From: Euryodendron excelsum
Lineage: Eukaryota; Streptophyta; Magnoliopsida; Ericales; Pentaphylacaceae
Direction: 5' to 3'
Assembly: GCA_033060915.1 (NCBI GenBank)
Contig: CM065379.1
Span: forward strand, 27,706,318 to 27,770,317
DNA length: 64,000 bases
In this document: positions 10,770 to 23,392 of the stretch, in pieces
Numbering within the stretch: the first letter of the stretch is position 1
How the letters are laid out: every line of letters starts with the position of its first letter
Translations under genes and position numbers: made by a program
Notes under the pieces: generated by a model
Told to the model about the DNA's origin: nothing
Database searches by the model: none
Seen by the model: the letters and a program-made list of their open reading frames with translations, nothing else

Positions 10770-13700
10770 TGTCGCACCTAGATTTTTCTCACTCGACGAA
10801 TACACACACAAGCGGGAAAAATACTGTACTCTTTCGTTAGAACTCACCCTCCTAAAAGAATGAGTGCGACTAAGTTTAAATTGAAAATAGATTTGAATAA
10901 ATGGCTTTTAGAAAAGATTTGGAGTCGCCACCTAACTTGATTAAGGTGAGTTAGGTCACTTAAAAACTAAGAATAATCCGAAGACTACACTTAGGGTCTT
11001 TGGAAAAGGTTTTTGAAAATACCACCTCAAGAGAGGGTTTTTAAGAAAACAGGTTGTTTGGCAACCTTTAGAAAACATTTAGCTCTTTTTGAAAAATAAC
11101 TCCTTTTGGTCTTTCGAAAACAGTTATCTAGGTACAGAGGTTGGTTACGTGTAGAGAAGACACACTAAGCCATCACCCTACCTTGCCCTTTCGATACCTA
11201 TATGTCAATCTACCCTAGATTCACCTATAAGAGTCTTCAACTAACAAATGGTTTAATGCTATCCACTTTGAAAAATAATGTTTGAAAAGAAACTAACATG
11301 ATGCATGATATACAAGTGCAAAAAAAGAGAACTGACTTGGAAATAGATTTGAAAAGAATTTGATTTGATTTGATTTGAAACAAAAGAGATAGAGGTTTGA
11401 ATTTGGAAAAAAAAAATTTAGAAATTGAAATTGAAGATTAAAAATAGAAATAGGTTATGGAATTGGAAATTTGAAGAAAATCATAAGATTGGAGATTGAA
11501 ATGAAGTTGTAGAAATAGAAGTTTGAAAAATGTTGTGGAATTTGAGATTTGAAAAATGTTGTGATAGAGACTTGAAAAATGTGGTGACTGCACCCATGAG
11601 GGTTGCCTACGTATCCTTTTGGAGGAATCAGGTCAGTCGTAGTTCTGACAAGAGTTCGATTGAAAATAGAAGATATGATTGGAAGAAAAAAATTGAGTTG
11701 GAAATTAGATTGGAAGATTGAGATATTGAACTTTGATTGGAAGATTTGAAAAGACTTGAGTTTAGAAAACTTGGTTTTAGGAAACCTAGACTGAAGGACT
11801 TCGAAAAGAAGGATTGGATTTGACTTGGAAAGAGTTTAAAGAAGAATTGACTTGAATATTGGATTTGGAAAATTAGGAAAACTTGGATTTAGGAAGGGCT
11901 CGGATTAGAAAAGTTTTGAAATAGGAAAGTGTTATTTGAGGGAAGTTTTGTTTTAGGAAAGTTTTGAATTAGGAAAAGCTTTGGTTTAGGAAAGTTTCAA
12001 ATTAGAAAAATTTTGAATTAAGGAAGTTTCATGTTAAGAAAGTTTCGTTTTTGGAAAGTTTCAATTTAGGAAAGTGTTCGAATTGGGAAAGTTTTGATTT
12101 TGAGAAAGGTTTTGAAATTAGGAAGTTTCGAAACTTGGAAAGTTTAGAATTTGGAATGTTTTGGAATAGGGAAGTTTTGAATTTGAAATTATTTGAAATT
12201 TAGAAAGTTTAAGATTTGAAAAGTTTTAGAGTTTTAGAAGATCTTGAGATTAGGAAAGGTTTGAGTTTAGGAAAGATTTGGAAAAGGGTAGAATTAGGAA
12301 AAAGGTTGAATTAGGAAAGATTTGAATTTTAGAATTTTAGGAAAAATTTTTATGTTCAAGTTTTAGAAACTTAAGATTTAAGAAAGGAGAATATTAGAAA
12401 AGAATTGAATTAGAAAAGATTTGGATTAGGAAGGGATTGGATTTTGTTTCTAAAGGAGAATGTTTGATTTTGTTTCCAAAACGGAGGATAAGATTTAATT
12501 TCCTAAACGGGGAGATTGGATTTGGCTTCCTAAAGGGAGGATTTGATTTGGTTTCCTAAAGGGAAAATTAGATTTGACAAGAATTTGGAAAGGGGAAGTT
12601 TTGGAAACCCTAGATTTGGAAGTGTATAGTTTTGATGTAGAAAATAGGTTTTGGAAATATGTAATTTTGATGTATAAAATAGGGGGTTTTGGAAACCTAG
12701 GTTTTAAGGCAAGTTTGAAAACCATATTTTTGGAAAGAAAATTAGGGTTTCTTAATTGTGAGTTCTAGGGCTTGACTTGGGCTCTAAGGAAAGACATTTT
12801 TGGAAAGTGTGTTTTTGGAAATAAAGATTTTTAGAAGGGAGTCCTAGAGAGGAGTTTTTGGAAAGTAAATTTGAAGATAGAGTTTTTGGAAAGAGATTAA
12901 AAAAAACAAAGGAGTTTTTGAAAAGTGTGTTTTTGGAAACGAGTTTTTGGAAGGAAATCCTAGAGAGGAGTTTCTAGAGGGAATATTTTGGAAAGAAAGT
13001 TTTTAGAAAAATTTTTGGTAGAAGATTGTTAGAGAGAGTTTTTGGAAAGATTTTTAGGGAGCGTTTTTAGAAAGTGGATTTTGGAGAGAGGAGTTTGAAA
13101 AGGAGTTGAAAAAGGGAGTTTTGAAAAATAGATTTTTGGAGGGAATTTTTGAAAACAACTTTGGAAAGGAGAGTTTTAGGAAAGTATGTTGAAAAAGAGA
13201 TTTTTAGGAAGAGAGACTTTTGAAAAGAGAGTTTTTAGAAGGTATAAAAATGTCACACTTTCCTAAAGCAATTCTAACCATAAGAAGGTTAGAACTACTT
13301 TAAGAAAGTGGTTTTGAAAACAACAAGATTTGAAAATATGGACCATAAAAGTCACTTTAAATGTAACACTTTCCTAAAGCAACCATAGCCATGGAAAGGC
13401 TAGAATCACCCTAGGATTGTGACTTTGAAAACAAGTTTTGAAAAAGGAGATTTTGATGCAATTTTGAAAACAAGTTTAATACAAATTTTGAAAACGAGTT
13501 TGAAAACAATTTTGGAGAGATGCAAGATAATGATATACACAATGCAAATTGGGGTCGTGAACATACAAGGCTAAGGCTTCACCACATAATCAAGGGGGCC
13601 GAACCCACGTGGTCTCCGGTTAGCCTAAAGGAAAGCCCCCGACCCTCTAATAGTCTAATCCTACACATGGACCGGGAGTTCCCTTGTTTCAAGCATGTAA

Positions 13701-13806
13701 AGAAAGGGGGGGGGGAAGAGATGGGGGATTAAAATAGAGAAAACCCAAGTGGGTTAGGAGAGAGAAAAGAGAGGGGGGAAGTGCAAAAACATAAAACGAA
13801 AGCCTA

Positions 13807-13808
13807 CC
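13807..13808 (-). other. Putative splice donor in the R region of S1
   Basis: ACAAG|GTAGGC on the minus strand. The equivalent site keeps GT in all six complete LTR copies checked (19733, 28994, 41067, 53288 and 57313, approximately). No acceptor was identified. Confidence 0.4.
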
Positions 13809-14124
13809 TTGTATCTTATTTATTTTGCACGCCTTGCTTTTCTTCAGTCTTCGCTTCACTTCAGTCTTGATCTTCGATGGCTCGTCGTCGGTCTTCAAAT
13901 CTTCGTAGTTGCAGCAATTCAAGTCTTGAATGGAGGATTGGAGGCTAGTGTATAAGTATATGGGAGTGTATACAAGTGTATATAAGGCTAGGGTTTGTGT
14001 ATGGTGGCTAGGGTTTGGAAAACCTAGGGAAGCTAAGGTTTTGGGAGTGTGCGAGCTCTGTATATCAAATATTGGTGTTTTTAGACTAAGTTTTTGGACC
14101 TCTTTCACGCTGAAAGAGGCTCTG

Positions 14125-14132
14125 TATTTATA
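14125..14132 (-). promoter_or_regulatory. LTR TATA box of S1
   Basis: TATAAATA on the minus strand is followed by a conserved GAGCCTC...CGTGAAAGAGG block where RNA should begin. Dyads with GGCGCC arms lie just upstream at about 14145-14250. Confidence 0.65.
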
Positions 14133-15469
14133 GAGGTAGGACAGACCTGGCGCCTGTTGTAATGACGCCAGGTCAAAATTCCTCTTGGTGCCACTAGGAG
14201 TGGCGCCAGGCCATTTTTTGGCTTGGCGCCACTACTAGTGTCACCAGCAAGTTAGGAAAGTTTGTAAGTCGGCAAGCAACATATCTTTGACTAGATTTGG
14301 GCGCCTATACTAGTGATTACCATACAATTTTTAGCCTAGCTTTACTAAGAGTGACTCCGAAAAGTTCAGGAATGATTTGAAGAGGCCGGGAATGACCCGG
14401 AGAGCCGGGAAAGGGCAAGAACACTTAAGATAGTGTCCCGGAGGTTTTTGACTTGAGAAATTAGGATAGTATGTGTCGGAAAGGTTGACCGGGCCTTTAG
14501 GGGCAAAACGATCACTCGGATCGGGAAGCTGCTGGGACAGGCTTGGACTGTCCCGGAAGAAGACTTTAGATTTGGAAACATTATTCAGAATGTTCCCAAA
14601 GGTTGCCGATTTAATACCCAGAGCCAATGTGGTCGGAAAAGGTGACTGGCACACTAGGGGTAAAATGGTCATTTTGCACTAGGTTTACCAGAATTGACTC
14701 GGAATGATCCGAAAAGGTAAAGAAAGGTTGAGAATACTATAAAAAGCATTCTAGGAAAGTTACCGGTTTGATACCTAGAGCTGGCGTGGCTAGAAAAAAG
14801 CGACCGGCCCACCAGGGGCAAAATAGTCATTTTGCATCGAGTTTGCCGGAATTGACTCGGAATGATCCGAAAAAGTAAAGGAAGGTTGAGAATACTATAA
14901 GAAGTAATCTTAGAAGGTTACCGGTTTGATACCCAGAGTCGGTGTGATTACGGGGGCGTTCGGATGCCTAGGGGCAAAATGGACATCTTGATCGAAAAGT
15001 CTCAGAAAAGACCCAAGGGGCAGTTTGGTCAGTTTTCACCGAAGTGGGCTAGCAGGCACTGGTGTTGACCTAGGTTTTGAGTGTTTTCGCCACTCTGACA
15101 GCGGTTGCATGATACAGGAGTTTGTTGGCAATTCTCCATATCGACTTGTTTATGAGTATTTCCGCTACTCTAACGGTTGTGATGTTTGTGAGTAGTTTCG
15201 CTACTCTGACGGTTCGCCTTCATTCCCGAGACTGCCTGATCTCGAGAAGCTACTAAAGGGGACTTAGTGCCTAAGAAGTCAACTTTCTCGGAAGGCGTGT
15301 CAAAACAAAAATTTCTGCATTGGCGGGCTAGCAGGCGCCAAAGGTGGACCGTTCTACCATCTAGGGGACTTGGGGTCTCGTCCTCGTCGACAGGTTTAAA
15401 GGGACTTACCATTTCGAAAAGATTTTCTTCGAAAAATGCGCCAGACCGTCTCGAGGAAGAAACTGTCTT

Positions 15470-15720
15470 GAGAGAGGGGTTGAAATTGAAAAGAGGTTTT
15501 ATCGTCTTTGGAAAGACGTGCCTGATTGGAGTAGATTTACCATCTCGAGGAATAAACTGTCTTGAGAGAGGGATTGGAATTGGAAAGGGGTCTTAACGTC
15601 TTCGGAAAGACGTGCCTGATTTAGAATTGGAAAGGGGACTTACAGTCTTCGGAAAGACGTGCCTGATTTGAGTAGATTTACCGTCTCGAGGAATCAACTG
15701 TGTCGAGAGAGGGATTGGAA
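15470..15720. repeat. Mixed repeat array in U3 of S1
   Basis: Units of about 50 bp with CGTCTTCGGAAAGACG hairpins alternate with CTCGAGGAATAAACTGTCTTGAGAG blocks, a form intermediate between the 50-bp and 81-bp arrays of the two LTR subfamilies. Confidence 0.7.
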
Positions 15721-15913
15721 TTGTAAAGGGCAATGCCCCTACGGGCATTTTGGTCATTTTGCCTATATTTGGGCCTGGTGGGCCCACGAAGCGATGGACA
15801 GACGAGATTTAGACTTAGAAAGTTGGTTTCGATTGGAATACGTCTGTATTGACTTGAGTACAAGTCTAGACGAAGTGTAGACTGCCGAGTGGTCAAAAAA
15901 TGGGGTGCTTACA

Positions 15914-16831
15914 GGTAGGTTTAATGCAAAGGAGAGTGAACTAGGTGTCACTCTCTTTGGGTTGATCATCTCCATGAGAATGCAGTAACTTGAGTTACTT
16001 GGAACTCTTGTCTTGAAATGGAATACAGGATACATGAAAATGGATGCATAGAGTATAAGGAAAGAGAATACAGTTGAAGTATATTTGCATATATGAGCAG
16101 TTAGACAGGCATTATAACAGTAAGAATATAGTCATTATAATAACAGGAATAGATAGGTATAAATGAAAGTAAGAGCAGTCGCCCTTTCCTCCATAGTTTT
16201 GAAAACAGAATACGTGTCTTAAATCTGGCAGATGTTCGGTTATGCAAGGTGTCTATATGAGCATGAGGTTGAGGGTTGACTAATGCATCCTAAAAAGGCT
16301 CGGTCCTCAGATCTTCAAACCTAGGCCCACTCCTCGAGGTGTGCCATGATTGGTTGGTGATCTGAGCGGGGGAACCATCAATAGGCCGTAGGTGAAGAAA
16401 CTGACACAGCATCTTGCCCACAACCAATATATTGTTCCCCCTTTCTAACTAGAACGGTCATATCAGGGTAAAAATGTAAGTATGCAGAATGAAAGTGCAC
16501 GTGCAGTGTGTGTGTGATTTTTGAAAGCGGAGGAAAGAGCCCAACAATTCCCATTCATCTTGCTCATCACATTCTTGCATAGGAGTTAATAAAATTTAAA
16601 TAAAAAGCGCACCTACAAAATAAAGATGCAAGAGTTCGTATGTGGATGGCAAACTTAATACAAGATAATATGAATAAATGCATGTTTTTCTTAAAACAAT
16701 TTTGAAAATTTGGTTTTGAAAATTTGAAGTGAATAGGATTGAACAAGTTAATTGAAGACTCAACATGGGTGAAGGGTAAAGAGACATAACTAAGGCCTAA
16801 CCCTCTAAGTTTTTCCAGTGGAGTCGCCAAC
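15914..16831 (-). other. Leader of E2, primer-site-proximal part
   Basis: No gene is seen. A block at about 16235-16440 is strongly conserved with E3 (37355-37560) and E1 (62835-63045), more so than its surroundings. Confidence 0.7.
16812..16829 (-). other. Primer-binding site of E2 (tRNA-Arg type)
   Basis: Minus-strand TGGCGACTCCACTGG lies two bases from the LTR end. It matches, with some mismatches, the 3' end of plant tRNA-Arg (CCAGCGGAGTCG plus CCA), as reported for Ogre elements. Confidence 0.75.
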
Positions 16832-19800
16832 TGTCGCGTCTAGATTTTTCGCACTGGAGGAATACACACACAAGCGGAAAAAACATTATACTCTCTCGTT
16901 AGAACTCACCCTCCTAGAAGAATGAATGCGACTATATTTGAATTTAAATTGATTTGAATAAAGGGCTTTTGGAAAATATTTAGAGTCGCCACCTAACATG
17001 ATTAAGGTGAGTTAGGTCACCTAAAAACTAAGCACAATCCGAAAGCTACACTTAGGGTTTTTTGAAAACGATTTTTGAAAATACTACCTCTAGAGAGGGT
17101 TTTTAAGAAAACAGGTTGTTTGGCAACCTTGGAAAAATAACTAAACCCTTTTTTGAAAATAAACTTCATTTTGGTCTTTCGAAAATAGTGATCTAGGTTC
17201 GAAGGTTGGTTACGTGTAGGGAAGACGCACTAAGCCATCACCCTATTCCGCCCTTGCAGTACCTACATGCCTATTTATCCTAAATTCAGCTATGAGAGTC
17301 TTCAACTAACAAATGTCCAATCCTATACATTTTAGAAAAAGAATGTTTAAAAAGACATAATGCATGATATGTGAATGCAAGAAAAGAGAGTTGGAAAATA
17401 AATTTAGAAATAAATTGATTTGATTTAAAAAGAAATTTGAAAAGCTAGATTTGATTTTGGAAAGTTTTAGAAATTGAAAATAGAGATTTAGAAATAGAAT
17501 TTTGGAATTGGAAACTTACAAATAAATTATGGAATTAGAAACTTGAAAAAGGTTGTGGAATTGGAGATTTGAAAGAAGTTGTGAAAATAGAAGCTTGAAA
17601 AAGATTGTGGAATTGGAAATTTGAAAAAGGTTGTGACTGCACCCATTAAGGTTGCCTACGTATCCTTTTGGAGGAATCAGGTCAATCGTAGTTCGAACAA
17701 CAGTCCGATAGAAAGTAGAAGGTTTGATTGGACAAAGAAATTGAATTGGAATTTGGATTTGATTTGAATTTAGAATAGAAGCTTGGAATTTGAAATGGAA
17801 GAATAGAGACCGTAGACCTAGGAAGATAGGATTTAGAAAGGACTTGAGATTAAGAAAGTCTTGACTCGAATGTTGGACTTGGAAGATCGAAGAAAGATTG
17901 GATTTAGGAAGGGTTAGAATTAGAAATGGTCCCATTTAGGAAAGTTTCAAAATAGGAAAGTGTCATTTTTGGAAAGTTTCATTTTAGGAAAGTTTCAATT
18001 TAGGAAAGTGTTGGATTAAGAAAGTTTTGAAATAGGAAACATTTCATTTTAAGAGAGTTTTGAAATTGGAAAGATTTCGTTTTAATAACGTTTCAAAATT
18101 GAAAAGTTTTGAAATTGGAATGTTTTGAAATAGGGAAGTTTTGAAAGTTGGAAAGTTTAGAATTTAGAAAGTTTTAGATTTGGAAAGATTTGAAGTTTAG
18201 AGAAGTTTAGAATTTTAGAAAGATTCAAAGTTTGAGTTTTAGAAATTCTTGAAATTAGGAAAGGTTTTGAGTTTAAGAAGGGCTTGAAAACTTAGATTTG
18301 GAAAGTTAAGATTTGGAAATGGATGGAATTAAGAAAGATTTGAAAGCTTAAAGTTTAAGGAAAGATTTTAAAGTTTAAGTTTAGGAAACTTAAGGTTTAG
18401 GAAAGTACTAGATTAGGAAGGAGTTGAATTAGGAAAGATTTAGATTTGGAAGGATTGAAATTCCTATTTCCTAAAGCAAGGGATTGGATTTTGTTTCCAA
18501 AAACGGAGGATAGGATCCAGTTTCCTAAATGGGAGATTAGATTTGGCATGAATTTAGAAAGATGGAGTTTTGAAAATTCTTGTTTTGGGAAGACTATATT
18601 TTTGATGTAGACAATAGGTTTTAGAAATATATATAGTTTTAATGTAGAAAACTAGAGGTTTTGGAAACTTAGGTTTTGAGGCCAAAATAAGAGATTGGAA
18701 ATCATGCTTTTGGGAAGGAAAATTAGGGTTTCTTAATTGTGGGTTCTAGGGTTTGACTTGGACTCTAAAGAAGGAGATTTTGTGGAAAGTGAGTTTTTGG
18801 AAAGGGAGAATTTTGGAAAGAGGGATTTTTGGAAAGAAATCCTAGAGAGGAGGTTTTGGAAAGCGTATTTTTAGGAAAGCGTTTAGGGAGTGTTTTTAGA
18901 AAGTGAATTCGAAGAAGGTGTTTTTGGAAAGAGTTCTTGAAAAGAGTTTTTCTAGGAAGAAGACCTAGGGAGCGCTTTTAGAAAGTGAATTTCAAGGAGA
19001 GTGTTTTTGGAAAAGAGTTTGAAAAAGAGTTTTTGAAAAATAGATTTTTGGAGAGAGTTTTTGAAAACGACTTTGGAAAGGAGATTGGAGAGAGTTTTTA
19101 GAAAGCATGTTGGAAAAGAGATTTTGAAGAGGAGATTTTTTAGAATAGATTTTTTAGAAAGTATATAAAATATCTCACTTTCCTAAAGCGATGTTAACCA
19201 TAAGAAGGTTAGAACCACTTTAGGATAGTGGTTTTGAAAACAACAATGTTTTGAAAATATGGACCATATTGGTCACCTTAAATGTAACACTTTCCTAAAG
19301 CAACCCTAGCCATGAAAAGGCTAGAATCACCCTAGGATTGTGATTTTGAAAAAAGTTTTGAAAAAGAAGGTTTTGATGCAAATTTGAAAACGATGTTAAT
19401 GCAAGTTTTTGAAAACAAGTTTAAAAACAAATTTTGGAGAAATACAAGATTATGATATGCACAATGCAAAGGGGGTCGTGAATGTACAAGATTAATGGCT
19501 TCACCACATAGTCAAGGGGGTCGAACCCACGTGGTCTTCGGTTAGACTAAAAGAAAGCCCCCGACACGGTGACTCTCCAGTAGCCTAATCCTACACATGG
19601 ACCGAGAATTTCCTTGTTTCAAGCATGCAAGAAGAGGAGGAAGAAGATGGGGGATTAAAGTAGAAGAAAACCCAAGTGGATTAGGAGAGAGAAGAGAGGA
19701 TGGAAGATGCGTAAACGTAAATAAGAAGCCTACCTTGTGTCTTCTTTATTTTGTTTAGCTTTGCACGCTTTGCTTTTCTTTCTTTGCTTAGGTCTTTGCT

Positions 19801-20049
19801 TCAATCTTCGTCTTGATCTTCTAGAACTTCAGTTTGCAGCACTTCAAGTCTTTAATGGATGCTTTGGAGGCTAGTGTATAAGTGTGTGTGAGTGTATATG
19901 AGTGTATATGAGGCTAGGGTTTATGTATGGAGGCTAGGGTTTGGAAAACCTAAAGAGACTAGGATTTTGGGAGGCTACAAGCTCTGTGTATCGTAAAGTA
20001 GGGTTTTAGACTGAGTTTGCAGACCTCTTTCACGCTGGAGGAGGCTCTA

Positions 20050-20057
20050 TATTTATA
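20050..20057 (-). promoter_or_regulatory. LTR TATA box of E2
   Basis: TATAAATA on the minus strand, in the same context as in S1. This would be the promoter of the genomic RNA of E2. Confidence 0.65.
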
Positions 20058-21334
20058 GATAAAGGAATGACTTGGCGCCTATTGCAGTGGCGCCAGGCCA
20101 AAAATGCTTCTGGCACCACTACTAGTGACGCCAGCCAGTTAGGAAAGTTTTAAGGTCGGCAAGCAACATATTTTGAGAAGATTTGGGCGCCTGTACTAGT
20201 GACTATCATGCAATTTTTAGACTGGCTTCACTAGGAGTGACTCCAGAAGGTCCAGGAAACATTTAAGGGTCCGAAAATGTTCTGGAAGGCCGGAAGAGGG
20301 CAGGAACCCTTGGAATAGGGTCCCAGAGGTAATGGACTTGAAAAAGGATGACAAAAATTGTCGAAAGGGTTGACCGAGCCATTAGGGGCAAAACGGTCAA
20401 CTGGATCGGAAAGCTAGCGGGACGGACTCAAAATGTCCCGGAAGAAGACTTGAGATTTAGAAACATTATTTAGATGTTCCCAAAGCCTACTGGTTTGATA
20501 TCTAGAACCGGTGTGATCAAAAAAGGCGATTGGCCCACCAGAGGCAAAAAGGTCATTTTGCACCGGGTTTACCGGAACTGACTCGGAATGATTTGAAAAG
20601 ATAAAGGAAGGTCGGGAACACAATAAAAAGCATTCTCGAGAGGTTACCGATTTGATACCCAGAGCCAATGTGGTCTAAGGCGTTTGGATGCCTAAGGGCA
20701 AAATGGTCATCTTGACCGAAAAGCCTCAGAATTGGCCCGAAATTGACTAGAAGGCACCTAATCATGCTGGATTGTCTCTAAGAAGATCTTGGAAGTGGTG
20801 GACTTACCATTCTGAGGACTTAGGTATTATCTTAAGAAACGTGCTGGAAAATGGCCCTAGGAGCAGTTTGGTCATTTTTCACCGAAGTGGGCTAGTAGGC
20901 ACCAGTGTTAACTTGGGTTTTGAGTGTTTTCGCCACTCTAACGGTGATCTTGTGATACAGGGGTTTGTTGGCAATTCCCTATATCGACCTGCTTGCGAGT
21001 ATTTTCGCTACTCTGACGGTTACGATGTTTATGAGTACTTCTACTACTCTGACGGTTTGCGATCATTCCTAAGACTGTTTGACCTCGGAAAACTGCTAAA
21101 GGAACTTAGCGTCTAAGAAGTCAACTTTCTCGGAAGGCATGCCGAAATGGACATTTCTGCATTGGCGGGCTAGCAGGCGCAAAAGGTAGACCGTTTTACC
21201 ATCTCGGGGACTTGGGGTCTTGTCCCGGTTGATAGGTTTAAAGGGACTTACCGTTCTGAAGAAACTTTCTCTGGAAAATGTGTCGAACAGGATAGACTAA
21301 CCGTCTCAAGGAATCAACTTTCTCGAGAGAGGGA

Positions 21335-21570
21335 TTGGAATTTGAATTGGAAAAAGGGACTTATCGCCTTTGGAAAGACATGCCTATTGGAATTGAAAAG
21401 GGGACTTATCGTCTTCGGAAAGACGCACCTATAGGAATAGGAAAGGGGACTTACCGTCCTCGAAAATAAGTGCCTAATTTGGAATTGGAAAGGGGACTTA
21501 CCATCTTTGGAAAGACTCGCCTATGGAAATAGGAAAGGGGACTTACTATTTTCGGAAAGACGTGCCTACG
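21335..21570. repeat. Tandem repeats of about 50 bp in U3 of E2
   Basis: Four to five units repeat GGAAAGGGGACTTACCGTC and a CGTCTTCGGAAAGACG-type hairpin. The same short-unit array marks S2 (59995-60290). Confidence 0.75.
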
Positions 21571-21769
21571 GGATTGGACAGAACAACACCCACAAGGGCA
21601 TTTTGGTCATTTTGCTTCTATTTGGGCTTGGTGGGCCCGCAAAGTGATGAATAGACAAGATTAGACTTGGAAAGCTGATTTGACTCAAAATTTGTCAACA
21701 TTGACTTGAATACAAGTCTGAACGGACTATAGACCGCCGAGCAGTCGAAAATGGGATGCTTATAGGGTG

Positions 21770-23392
21770 CCGCCAAACTCAGTATCTTTGGAATGGTAAC
21801 TCCTTCCTCTTCGAGGGCCTAGCCTCTCCCCTGGTTCAACCTTACCTTGACTGGATGATAGCACCTCGTACCTTTCTTAACCTTTTGACTGCCTTCGATT
21901 CTCTATCTCAGGGTTAGTGTATAGGATTACTAGGCTGAAACTCTTAACTCTCGGGATTTTAGCAACAACTTACCTAATCTTTAGCAAAGCTATAAATGAC
22001 CAATCTTTCAATCTGAGGAGACTTTGTTTTAGGACCTTAATGTAAGCTAGGTTATGGAGTTTTCGAAATAATGGGATACGCAGGCTCAAATTCAATGTTG
22101 TTTTCAGTAAGGTTTAGATCTATACCATCCCTGACTATTCTTCTTCCAGTAGGGTTAGCATCCTTTCTTAGCTTCGGTAGCGTGTCTAGCTCATTTAGAT
22201 CAAGCAATCAATTTTCAATCAAAGTGGACGTTAGGAGGATTGTAATGTAGGCCATTGTTTCGGGTTTTTGTAAGAAAGGGTAAAAACTCGAACCTATTGT
22301 TTCTACTGGGCTTTTTTATAACTTAGGATCACCTTTAAATTTCCTCCTTGCTCTTACTATACACTTCTCATGGTGAAAATCCCTCTTTTCTTTCGACCTT
22401 TCTGTATGCTTTTTTAGATAAACATGACTCTCTTCTCTTTCGACTCTCTTATTATGCTTTTCAACAGGGCTCCATCATGGTTTTCTTTAGGCCTTTCCTT
22501 AGATAATAATTTTTTTTTTTTGGCCTCTTGCCCCTTGGCAAATCTTTTCCTTCACTTTTTTCTTTTTATCTCTTTTATTTCCTTTTATGAAACAAATAAT
22601 TCTACAACTCTTTTTTCCTTAGGCCTTCTCCTTAACAGTTCAATCTAACCCAATGTGGGCGGTGATCCCTAGGTTTAGGTTTTCTCGAAAAAGATAAATG
22701 GCTCAACGGGTTTGGCAAGGGGTTACTTCTGTCAGTATGGGAAATGAAATGAGGGCCTCTTTTCACTTTAAACTAGATTGCTTGATCCATAGAGCCTTCA
22801 ACGCTGCCCTAGCATGATAGAAAATGGACACCATTCCTAGAGTTCTCAATTATTCTCTGCCCTAGTGTGAGGGGACGGTCTTAGATCGAGGTTTGACAAG
22901 GAATATTTAGCTCGTGGCAAGGCACTAGGGGCTAAGCAAAGGGAATATAAACACATTTGTTTTTATATGGGAAAATGAAATATGGCTCCTCTTCATTTTG
23001 ATAATTTGACCACTCATCGCCTAGTTTCGGTGTCTTGCAAGTGTTGCCTTTGGATAGTTTTCTCGCTTATCCCTATCCTCTCTCTCTTTTTGGAAAGCTG
23101 ATCATTTGGCGAATGGTTAACTCATGCTACCATCCCTTCAAGTCAGATCATTCCATAAGATAGACCATGCCCCCTTATGTAGGAAACATTCACCATTCAC
23201 AAGAGACATTTAAGATAACAGCAATGTAGGATAATAACATAAATTGATACTTTGCTATTAAATGAAAAGCATGGAGTTCTTTCAGGATGAAAGTGCAAAG
23301 ATTTAACTTAAGGACAAAAAATAAAAGAGATAGAAAGAGAGTGAGTGAGAATACCCCTCTCTTGTACGTTTTGATGTGAGAGTCCTTCTTCT
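21770..23392 (-). other. E1 internal region between antisense gene and gag, with two imperfect repeat sets
   Basis: No gene is recognised. Two repeat types of about 205 bp occur twice each: set A near 22013 and 22218 (GAGGAGACTTTG... / AAAGTGGACGTTAG...) and set B near 22650 and 22855 (AATGTGGGCGGTGATCC... / AGTGTGAGGGGACGG...). E3 has three copies of each (33795-35260). This is where pol should lie, and none is detectable. Confidence 0.65.

Larger units (their letters stand above)
10770..15913 (-). mobile_element. S1: solo Tat-like LTR, 5.1 kb
   Basis: One LTR runs from TGTCGCACC to GGGGTGCTTACA with no internal region, flanked by a near-perfect 5-bp duplication, so it is a solo LTR left by LTR-LTR recombination. 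Reading in sense from the right: U3 (about 15913-14130) with repeats and stem-loops, TATA box, then a very long R-U5 (about 14095-10770), most of which (11740-13240) is GA-rich on the plus strand. A reading frame on the minus strand at 13689-14108 begins just after the expected RNA start, but the ATG is not shared with other copies. Confidence 0.88.
6694..21764 (-). mobile_element. E2: deleted Tat-like element with gag and both LTRs
   Basis: Sense is the minus strand. The 5' LTR is 16832-21764, the primer site 16812-16829, and leader and gag run left to 9155, where gag is fused to the middle of the 3' LTR (6694-9154). A deletion therefore removed the rest of gag, any pol, the polypurine tract and the U3 half of the 3' LTR. 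The two LTRs share details absent from other copies, which marks them as a pair. Solo LTR S1 (10770-15913) interrupts the leader. GGGTG flanks both ends. Confidence 0.82.
16832..21764 (-). mobile_element. 5' LTR of E2, 4.9 kb
   Basis: It starts TGTCGCGTC and ends GATGCTTATA (CA changed to TA). The GA-rich part is 17820-19170. A conserved block with CCCACGTGG lies at 19490-19620, the TATA box at 20050, GGCGCC-type dyads at 20075-20140, stem-loops at 20928-21045 and 50-bp repeats at 21335-21570. It belongs to the older subfamily. Confidence 0.85.

Noticed and set aside
13689..14108. 139-codon minus-strand frame just after the S1 TATA box, possible leader protein
   Set aside because: The ATG is absent in the other LTR copies (GTG in its place) and the frame crosses the putative splice donor.
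22424..22648. Plus-strand hydrophobic frame (and 34396-34632 in E3)
   Set aside because: T-rich stretch; alignment of the two copies shows no frame preservation.
21770..23392. Hidden Tat-type pol on the minus strand
   Set aside because: I found no RT or integrase motif by eye; a profile search would be decisive.
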